The notes beneath the pieces are model-generated. The model saw only the letters and a list, made by a program, of their open reading frames with translations. It was not told where the DNA came from and made no database searches. 64,000 bases of DNA, taken from Capitulum mitella. Taxonomy: Eukaryota; Arthropoda; Thecostraca; Pollicipedomorpha; Pollicipedidae. Location: assembly GCA_030062745.1 (NCBI GenBank), contig CP099847.1:29064923-29128922 (forward strand), given 5' to 3'. Made by a program: the position numbers and the translations under genes. This document shows positions 46,380 to 56,200 of the stretch, piece after piece. Position 1 is the first letter of the stretch; the number at the start of each line of letters is the position of its first letter.

Positions 46380-48800
46380 ACTCAGGAATTGTAGTTATTA
46401 GTTTTATATTCTCCTGCAACTTTTTGAAAGTGTGGCATTGTTTTCATGTCTTAATATCAACACGTAGCCCGATTCTCGGTTTTTGAACATGATTTCACGA
46501 CGTTTGCAATAATTACGTTAAAAAACTTGAAGTGCCATTTTCATCAGCTCGTGAACTTATGTTTTGTTCACGGCGATCATTTGCAGAAGGTTTGTCTGTC
46601 TGTCTACCAGCCTGTTCGAATGCATGTTTCTGAAACGGTGAAGCCATCTGTTAAGGTAAATAATCCCCAGACTGGCGCACGATACTGGGCACGTTCGGTG
46701 AACTCATGATGATCGTGTTTCCAGCTCTGGACCAGCGGACGCTCTTCGGACGCCCACTTGAGTGGTTCCGTGTAAAAATGTTTTGTTGAGAATGCAGTAA
46801 GACATGAACACCAACCGACTAGAAACATGGTCGCTGGTTAGGCAAGGATCTTCGAGGGCGTTCTGAGGCCTTTCAGATCATATCCATATCCATATCCAAG
46901 TGTCATGATCTTTTTGGTCAACACTTGTGTATCATGATCGTTTGCTTGACTGTCGAGCACATCTGTTTTTCCATTGAGGTTTCCAAAATATAAACGCCTT
47001 AGAATGTTACTGAATTTGGTGGGGATTTTCGCCCGTTCCGCCACATCTACTGCATTTCTAATAGTGTGTGTCTAGCGCGTGTATGCGCGTTCTGTATCCA
47101 CTTGCAATATTGATTCTGTCATCTGAGCTACCGCGTATGGTAGCTCTACAACATTAGATTAATTGGCAGAGCTCTGGCCTCCCCCACCTGGAAAAATGAT
47201 ATTGAGTGGCCATAGGACTTATGATTAGTCGAGCGGTAATCAGAGAGCTGGAGGATCGTGCTGAACACCACAAGATCGTACCTTGCCTCTGAAGTCGCGA
47301 TAAACCTTCGCTGCGAAATCAGCTGTTACCTGGAATTGGACGGTCGGACGCGTTGTTTTAGAGCTCGTGCAATACCGTCATTTTAGCACACGTATGGCGA
47401 CAAACTTACCTGAGCAAACCATCCGGATCAACAATAATGTACACGTACTGTTTTTGTATCGCCCGCAGCATAACCAATTTCATAATTTGACAAGGTCGTA
47501 AGTGTATCTAGCCTCTGCTTTAAAGAGCAATGTCAGTGTCATATAGATCAATGCATGCAGGTTTACATATGACAACATTCATGCCCCTAAATCAGTTTTA
47601 CTACCAGTTTTGGCCAATATTTCATATTCGATTTTTGATCGAAAAAAAGAATTTTCTGGGACCAGAATTTCGGCAGGAATTAATTTCTGACACCAAACAT
47701 AGCAAGACATTAACTTGTTTTTAATGTATAAATACAACATCAAATGGCTGAGTTCACTTATCTGAGGCCATTTTGGTACCGCACCTGCATTACAAAAAGT
47801 AGCATATTCTTTAGAGGCCTCAAATGGATTACAGAACCAGTTGACACTCATAGGTATGCATGTACCTGCAGGATCTATTGTTTTTTTAGACCATGTGGGT
47901 CCTCCCAAGTCAGGGGTTTTATTCTTAAACTCCAGTTGTTAGCTACCCAGAGCTATAAATGCTTAGTTTACACAAAAATTGGTGGCTATAATGATGTGGT
48001 TCTTGCATATTTGTCAAACGTAGGCACCATCATATTGATGTATAACCCATAGTAAAATATCTAATGGTTAGGGTACCTAAGCCGACTGGCTCACCAAAAT
48101 TACATGCGGAAATGGCCTTTCGTAACTGATTTTTGACTTGGAACAGTTGGAATATATGCCGCCACGTTGCAAAAATGGTTTGAGAAACATAAATGTTTCC
48201 TATACAGCTTGATAGTGCAATGAAAAACTAATAATCCTGAGTACTTTCAGACTACTTGTTCATTCTATGGCATCTGGCAAGTGATGGACGGATTTTTCAC
48301 TTATTTGTGTATTTTTTAACCCGCGAAATGGTGATTTTGTGCATTTTTTTGCCTTGAACGTTGAAAATGGCATATCCCACGTGGACATTATTCATTTTTA
48401 TAGTCGTACAAGAAAACCAGTGTTACCCGCCACATTTTGACCCCAACTTTGCCAAGACTCGTGCAAAGCTAACTTGTACAGATTTGTTTTTACAGAATGG
48501 ACATACGAATTGGTCCAGCGACTTGTCCGTTATTATATGTGACCTCTCAATGCCATTTCTGTATTTCTGGTCCACTTCCGGTATCACAGTTTCACACGTT
48601 AACAAATACCGCCAATAATTGTACTATTTATTCAACAAAGTGTCTGAAGTGCACCAGCATCACAAGAAACATGCCTTCCTTACAGGATCGTCTACTGGTG
48701 TTGGCACTTCCTCATCCCACCGATCTAGCCGTGAAGAGAGTGCGCATGCCATCAACATAGCATTAATGAATATGTACACTTGCCGCCAACAACACGTGAG
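46380..48800. other. Unassigned AT-rich region
   Basis: No gene, repeat or element recognised between the family 1 MITE and the TATA box at 48823. Confidence 0.4.
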
Positions 48801-48822
48801 TAAAACACAACACCGCGCGCGG

Positions 48823-48830
48823 TATAAATA
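48823..48830 (+). promoter_or_regulatory. TATA box before a GC island
   Basis: TATAAATA with GC-rich flanks, about 30 bases before a GCAGTG initiator-like site and a 400-bp GC island (48860-49260). It predicts a plus-strand transcript starting near 48853. No convincing coding exon was identified downstream. The 148-codon open frame at 48982-49428 lacks codon bias. Confidence 0.4.
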
Positions 48831-50145
48831 ATCGAACAACAGGCAATAACGGCTGCAGTGAGTGGAGCCGGCCTGCTCCGCCCGGCAGCCGCGCGCGCCG
48901 AGGCCGCGCGGGCCGGCGGCGCGGCCGGCGGCGGGCAGGACGGTCCGCCAGCGGAGACGGGCGCAGTCCGGCCGCTCCTGAGTGGTAACTGTACATCACC
49001 TAGAGGCGAGACTGCGGCCGAACACCGACCGAGCCCGGCAACAGCAACAGCGACGTCCCGGCGCGCGGCGAGTGGCGACTCCATCGCCGCGGGGGGGGGG
49101 CGCCCGACGCGGCCGACGGCGCTCCGAGGCGGCGGCGACGACGCCTCGGAGGCACGTTCAAGGTGGATTTGATGAGCAGCGCAGCGTGCGTGGACGGCCA
49201 TTCGAAGACCCGACGGCGCTGGAGTCGCCAAACGTGGACGCCTCCGTGAACCATTCGATGACTTTTCGGTGTCCTCGAAACTCCGAACATCGTTTCGAAA
49301 TGCCCCGCGGGCGTCATTCAATGACCATCCAGAACGCCATTCGGCGAAAAGGAGTCGCTCATCAAACCCGGAACACTATTGAACTACGCGTAGAAGAATC
49401 GGTCAACAACGCATCGAAGAATTATTAAACGGCGGCTCAGGGAGCCATTCAGCGACGCCTCGGACGATCATTCAATGACGCCTAGGAGAGGTCATGCAGA
49501 CCTGGTGCGACCAGTGAAAGGCGTCGAGCGCGGCCTATTCAAAACGAGCAGAAACAACGAAATAGGTCGCGCACAAGGCCACATACCAGTGCGGGGAAAC
49601 AGATCTCGGTAAAAAGGGGCGCTTGGCTGGTATTCAGAGGGGCTGTGGCTTTAAAGAATGAAGCCAGCATTGGATCAAGAAATTTTGTACAAAAGACGAA
49701 GAAGCCACGACGAAATTATGCAGTGGTAATCCATTGACTAAACAATTGATATCTTCAGTCTAAGAAGAAATAAGATGAAGCACTTTGTCAATAAGTACAT
49801 CTGTTAAGAAATAAAATCATCAGCTGAACTCCACACAGATTTGCCCAGACTACCCGGAATGTGATCAGAACCCAGCCTGCGATGTTTTGTGGAGTCGATT
49901 TACGTGTCATTTGGTACAAGAAGACGAGTTGAAAAAGGCCGGAAGTAACACGGATAAGGATCGACGAGACCGTAGAGTACGCTGGCGGGCAGCCGCAGAT
50001 ATCCGGACGTATTGCACCGCTCCCTCGTCCCAGGCTTCCTCCCGAATCTGTCGCTACCGGAAGGCACGATGCAGTTTCCACGCGCCGGAGCACTGGCGCA
50101 GATGTCGCTAGTATCCCTCTCCGAGCGTATAGATGGCGCTACTGG

Positions 50146-50266
50146 CTAGATCAGGTTGCACTGGCTGTAGATGACGTCGCAGTCGTCGCCCACGCGGCCG
50201 CGTCTCGCCGCCTCGCCGAACGTGTCCATCGGCAGGCTGCGCGGGGTGATGTACGAGGCGGCGTAC
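50146..50266 (-). CDS. Gene A exon 7 (C-terminus)
   Basis: The acceptor is TGCCGCAG/GTAC. The first base completes the split serine, and the frame runs YAASYITPRS to SQCNLI and a TAG stop. It carries the last two cysteines and a basic AARRGR patch. No AATAAA was seen on this strand in the next 500 bases. Confidence 0.86.
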
Positions 50267-53200
50267 CTGCGGCAGGACAGGCGTGAGAGAGCGTCCTCCA
50301 TTCCCTGCTCAAGTGGCAGGGCGTGCCGGCGGCCTGGTCATGACTGGAACGCTGATTCAGCGAGAAAGTGGGTCGCCGAGCCGTTGCGCGTCAGCCGAGG
50401 ATGATGCAATCGTCGCAATAAAAAGCGGACAAAAAATGATCGGCATTCGTTGTCTAACGATTCAAATGCGTCACGGAAACAAAATGGAGACGCGACAAAA
50501 CAAGGGTGGTCGTAAAACACGGGAAAGCCCATCCACCACCACCCGCGAACCAACACATTTGTCTCGGCCCGCAGCTCAGACGCCGCGAGACGACCCGCTC
50601 TCTGGAGAACAGCCAGGCCCGGACGATTGACGGGCACGAGGCGGCCTGCATCGCCTCGTAGGCCGACGAAAGCGGCCGGTCGCCGTCACGACCCGGCCGC
50701 CGGCGACACGGGTCGCTCGCCGCCGCCGCCAGGTCACGTGACCGGCGGCGGCGGGGCGCGGCCCGCGGCGAAAGCGCCGCAGGTCAGGCGGGCAAAAACG
50801 GCCCGCTTGCCAAGCCGGCAGAACGGACGGCGCGAGCCAGGGGTGACGCCCCGGCGGCGGGGAAAGTGCGCGCTGGGTCGGGGAGACGGGATGGCGGACC
50901 GCGCACCGGAACGGCCGAGGACGGTTCGCTCAAAGGCCGAGCGAGTGTTACATTGGGCGGCGCTGGCGCGGAGAATGCCCTGCTAGCGAAAGCTTGTTAT
51001 GCGATGAGTAACGCTACTGTGTCGAGGAGGGCTGATTCTGGGACGGCTGGGCGCAAGTGGCCGCGATGTGGGTCTCTTCCTGGTGCATCACGCCGGCGTA
51101 ACGTCTATTCCTACCACAGAGAGGGGGGAAATGTGTCTTCTTCGCGCTTTGAAAGCCACAGAGTCTAGGAAAAAGTATCTGCGAGTTCCAGAAGCTCCGG
51201 GCATGATTTTGAAGATATCTCAGGCCTGCCGAAGGTGGAAGCTCCAAACCGAGCAGACAGGACCACTTACGATCCGAGCTTGCAGAAGAGTTCGCCGTCC
51301 CTGGTCTTGGCCATGCACTCCCGGCTGGCCATGCACATGGACTTGAGGCCGCACACGTCGTCGCCGAGGATGGCGTGTCGAGCTACGCCCTGCGAACGCC
51401 GGGCCAGTCGGTCAGCGGTGCGGAGCAGATCCCGCCGAGCTGCGCAGGCCCCAGCTGGAGAAACCGGTCTCTGCCCGGCCAGCGGTGGAAAACTACGCCG
51501 AGAGCAATTGACAGGCCTGGTAAGCGGTCGCTTCCCACATTTGCATCATGTTATCTGTCAACAGTCGTTCGTGAATATGCTATTTTAGTTTGCATTGTCC
51601 CTCTCTACGTTATGCGTGCGTATCGTGGAGCAGCAAAGGTAGGTTCATGGAGACATCTGTCTGGCAGATGTTATATGTAAAATAATGAGTATATAAAACA
51701 TGTTTACAACAAAATAAAAATCAAAGACTGTTAAAGTCTTCTGTTGTCCTTAGAGCCGAGAAGGACCAGGTATCACTATCGGCGCTATCTGCACCAGTTC
51801 TGTTCCATTATGACTCCGGTGACGTCGTTTAAGACCCGTCAGTTCGGGTCAGATGGAATCGTCCTCACCTCCAGCATGGTGATGGTGGTGATGCCGACGT
51901 CGGCCGTGTAGTCCCGATGGCCCAGGGAGCGGGCGTGCAGCGAGCGCTCGCTGAAGGACGTCTTCAGGGCCTCCACCAGGTTCATGACGACGCTGAACAG
52001 CTACAGGACGACGGAATGCCGTAGTGAGATGCGTGAATGTATGAATAACCGGAAACTGAGAGCGCACGGTCCGGGCATCGTGCAATGTAATGAATATTAA
52101 GGAAGCCGTCCACGGCGAACGGGACGTATCGTCAACGTGAGATGAAAATTTAATTTCGTTTTGGTTGCATCCAAATAACACACCGTGGTGCTGAGAGAAC
52201 AGTACCGCAGGCATACAGTGGGCGTTATCATGAGTTATGTGATTATACTAGCATGAACTTTGCACACAGGGCATATGGAATGATTCCACTTGAGCATGGA
52301 CCTTCATTTAGTTTTAATCAGCTCTTGGCACGCAGATAGTTTGTGCAGAAGCCTGGGTCAGTCGTGCACACATGGTCTCCAGCGCCGCCGACCTACCTCA
52401 GTGGCCTGCTTGGCCATGACCTGGACGGAGTTGGGGTCGTCCTGTCCCATGGCGAGTCCGAGCACGGTAGCCAGCACACCCTGCCGGCCAGGGGCACAGG
52501 TCAGAGGCCACGGGTCACAGGCAACCGCCGGGCGGAGAGCGCGTCCGCCGCCGGGGCCGACCGCTGAACACACAGACCCGGTCCCGGCCGGCCAGGGTGG
52601 CGGCGCTCATAACAGTACCGTGCCGTTATGTAACGGAAAGTTCCCTGCTTTCCCGAAAAACCAGTGGCCCAGTGGCGCCGTTTGCCCTGTCGGTCACTGG
52701 GGCCTGTGTTCGGGGAGGGAATCGAGCGATGCGTCATTGGCGAGCGTGCAGGGTTTCGAACGGCATTGCTAGTGTTGCAGTACAAACGCACCTCGTATTA
52801 TTCAGGGATACTATGTGTTTTCAAACGATATGCCTTGGTCCGAGACGGGCAGTTTGGAATGCTCGAAATAGATTAGTGGACTTCCAGAAATTTATGTACG
52901 TGACAACACATGCAAAGAAGCCCACGATGTCGCCTGCGACTCCTGTTTACGTGCTTAAGGAGGAAAAAAGCAATCGGCAACAGTTGGCTCTGAACGGAGT
53001 TTTTCCAGCGCACGACCGTGGGGCGCATTGTTGCAGCGTTCGAGTCGCCTACTGCACTGCGATGTCAACTACAGCGCACGCAAAGGCCAGCTGACGCGGA
53101 CACTCGCTACCGCCTCTGCCGGCCCGCAGCATGCGCGCACAAAGTGCCTTTGTGCGCGCTCCGGAATCCCAGTGTGTTGCTATCCGGAGCCCCGTCGATA

Positions 53201-56200
53201 CGAAACCATAATCACGAGTCCCCCCCCCCCGACAAAGAAGATTTTCGCACGATTTTCGATTGTTCGAGTTCTACTTCCGTACTTCAGGCCGGTTTGGGAC
53301 AGACCACGGTTCGGCATAGACCACCTTGGTGAGTCTGTTCGCGCGTATGCTCCCTGGGGCCTCTTTGATCAGTGATAGACTATGCGGGTCAGTTCTGCGT
53401 ACCTGCACGGCGTTCTTGGTCGGGTCGTCGTTCTTCTCGATCTGGGGGTCGGAGCCGCCCCCCAGCACGTTCAGTAGCACCTGCATGCCGATGCTGATCA
53501 CTTTGGCCCAGGAGAAGCCGGCCTCCTGCGTAGAAGGAACATGCGATCGTCATGTTCGTGCTGACGCTTCAGCTGTCGGGTATCGCGGAGTTGCAGGGAC
53601 ACTCCAGGTCTTACACAGTTATCCCTGTTCTTTATCACGGAAAAGGTGTAAATTCACAGAGGGCAGACCAAGTAATAATAGGTGCCGCGGGCTGTCCTGG
53701 TAATTCTGAACGGGAAATTTGCGTACAGGGAGATACTTCCCATCTCTCCGCCGTCATTGCATATCCATCAGGCTCTTCATCCTTCCTTCGATGTATCCGT
53801 GGAATCGCGGTGTTGCCGTGCACAGCAATGCCAGCTTCAATGTCCGTATCATCCCATCATGACGGGTTTCGTGACGCTGGTAAGCACGTGATCGCTCACG
53901 TGTTTTACGAGGAATTTAATAATTCACAGGAAGTTTCGCTGACCAGTTAGCAATCACAGTCATTACCGACGGCGCGAAACTGTCTCAGAAGTCATCTTTG
54001 CGCTTGGGCCTACATCATAATTGGGTTTACAGCACCTCATGGTTGGCCTGTTGCTGTGTATTACCTGTTTATCAGCACATGAAGTGCTGTAAAAATGTAA
54101 CCAAAAACAGCTGCAAACATGTGCTATCATAAACTTAGGATTAAGCTTCGAATGATATTTACTGTTGGGGTAGGGTTTTGCCCAAGTTAACATTTGCAAA
54201 AAAGAACAGTATTACAGTCACGACATTTCTAAACATGACCCAATTGGAGTTCTTGATGGAATCCTGCTCAGCCAGCGTCCCTTCACAACAGCTGTTTTAA
54301 GCAGATAAAAGGCAGGAAGTCGACCCCGCAAATCAGCCAACATCCCTGATCTTCATCAAACTCTCCTGAGTCACGCCTCGACCGGTTTCAAACCGCTTGC
54401 GAGGCGAGTCGAGCTTGGAGAACCACGAGAGCCGTAGCTGCCCAGTTTTCCGAGAACGCAACGCCCGCGTGATCGTAAAGTCCCGTTCTTCGTGAGGGAC
54501 GTGCTCCTCATCCCTCCGGTTCGTCTCGTCTGCATAACTGGAAACTCTGAATACCTGGAAAACGTTGCTGTCGGGTCCCTCTCTCCACTGCCCTTCCCCC
54601 CCCCGCCCCACCCCCACCCCGCTTCCAACGTAACGGAAAATCCAGATGCCGACGGAGATTAGCGCTTCCGATATGGCTCATCCCCGCCAGCATCAGAGTC
54701 GGGAGGGAACAGCGCAGGCTCGCTTCAGGAGTGATTCGATTTCTTTCGAATCTGGGCATATGGACTTGCGTTTTTGGCCCCCGTTAAAAAGGCTTGATGA
54801 TTCACTGGTCGTCTAGACTGTGTTGCATTTGCAACGCGTAATGATCCACCTAAACCCGTCTATGTTCCTGATGTGGTTAATAAGCTAAACGACTCTTCAA
54901 CTGCACTTCCCAGATAACATCAGCCTCAACAACGACGGGAAAAGCCAAGCACCGTGGCTTTTTTCCGTGGCCTCCATGGCATGGAGGCTCCTCGCGAAAA
55001 ATAAGCACCTTCACTGTGCACATCCCTTTCGCTCCCTCAGACCACCTCGCGTTCACTGCCACCCATCGTCGACCGTTCCGTCGCCTTCCACTCACCCCGC
55101 TGTCGACCTTCTCGATCTGGGTGCCGCTGGTGAACGCCTGCGCGGCGCCCATGATGAACTGGAGCGCCATGTTGAGCGTCTTGCTCCAGTTGATGCCGGA
55201 GGGCTCAGGGGGCGGACCTCCGACGCCCGGCCCCAGCACGGGGCCGTATCCCAGGTCATCCTGCTGGATAGTGGGTCGCCGTCAGTCGCGTGACAGAGGA
55301 GTCAGACTGGCTAGCATCGGACAGCACGGGCCGTCCTCTCGGGAAGCGGGCCAGCCAGTCACGTGACAGAGAATTCAGACGGGCTTGTGCGGAACACGGA
55401 ACCGCAACCCGGGTCACCTCGCTGTGTAGCCAGCCAGCCAGTCGCGTGACACCGTAACGGGCCAGTGAGTCATGTGGCGCGGTAGTCGGTCAGCCAGCCA
55501 CGTGACGTGGGACCAGCCGAGTCGGAGCGGCAGGTCGGGATCTCGATAGGGGGCGGCAAGGCGGAAAGACGGGAGATGGAGAGTTCCAGGAGAGCAGCTG
55601 ATGACAGCGCTTCGGTCAAGAAGCCGACGCCACGTCCGTGAAAGCTGGTCTGATGACACTCGTGAGAAATAGAGGATATAATCCCGACCATTAATCTTGA
55701 CATATTTCATCGGAATCACGAGGAAATTTTTACTCTTCGACTGCTAGCAGCCTAGCGCTTTTGATATTTCGCATCGTATAATGTACATGAAACAGTGAAT
55801 CAGAACGCATGAATGAGCGTGAATCAGTATAAGCTGAAGTGGCTAGGCGATTAAAAATGTTCTGGATGATCATTTTAACTGCGTAAATGCATAGAACAGG
55901 GGTGAAGGAAAATTACTGCGGCTGCCCAACATTGCTCTGATGCCACATTTTCAGAATTTCATCCATGGAAATGCTAAGTAGGTAAATGTCCTTCATATGT
56001 TACTCTTTTCTGAAAATTCTCGCGAATTAAATTACATGGAAATAGTGTACAGCTTCAAAGAATCTAACAGTAAAAGGTTCTCGGCTTCAGCTCCGTAAGT
56101 GATCGGGCAGCCATAATACTTCTCCGGATATTAATGAAGAATCTTTTAAAATGCGTAATGAAACACACTTTGGCAAGACGCATTGCCGAATCGCAGGTGT

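Noticed and set aside
48982-49428. 148-codon open frame after the TATA box
   Set aside because: It starts at GTG, has no codon bias and is Arg-rich from composition. Kept only as a promoter/GC-island note.
51849-52214. Open frame with a run of six histidines
   Set aside because: It is the wrong frame of gene A exon 5. The correct frame has matching splice phases and G/C-rich third positions.
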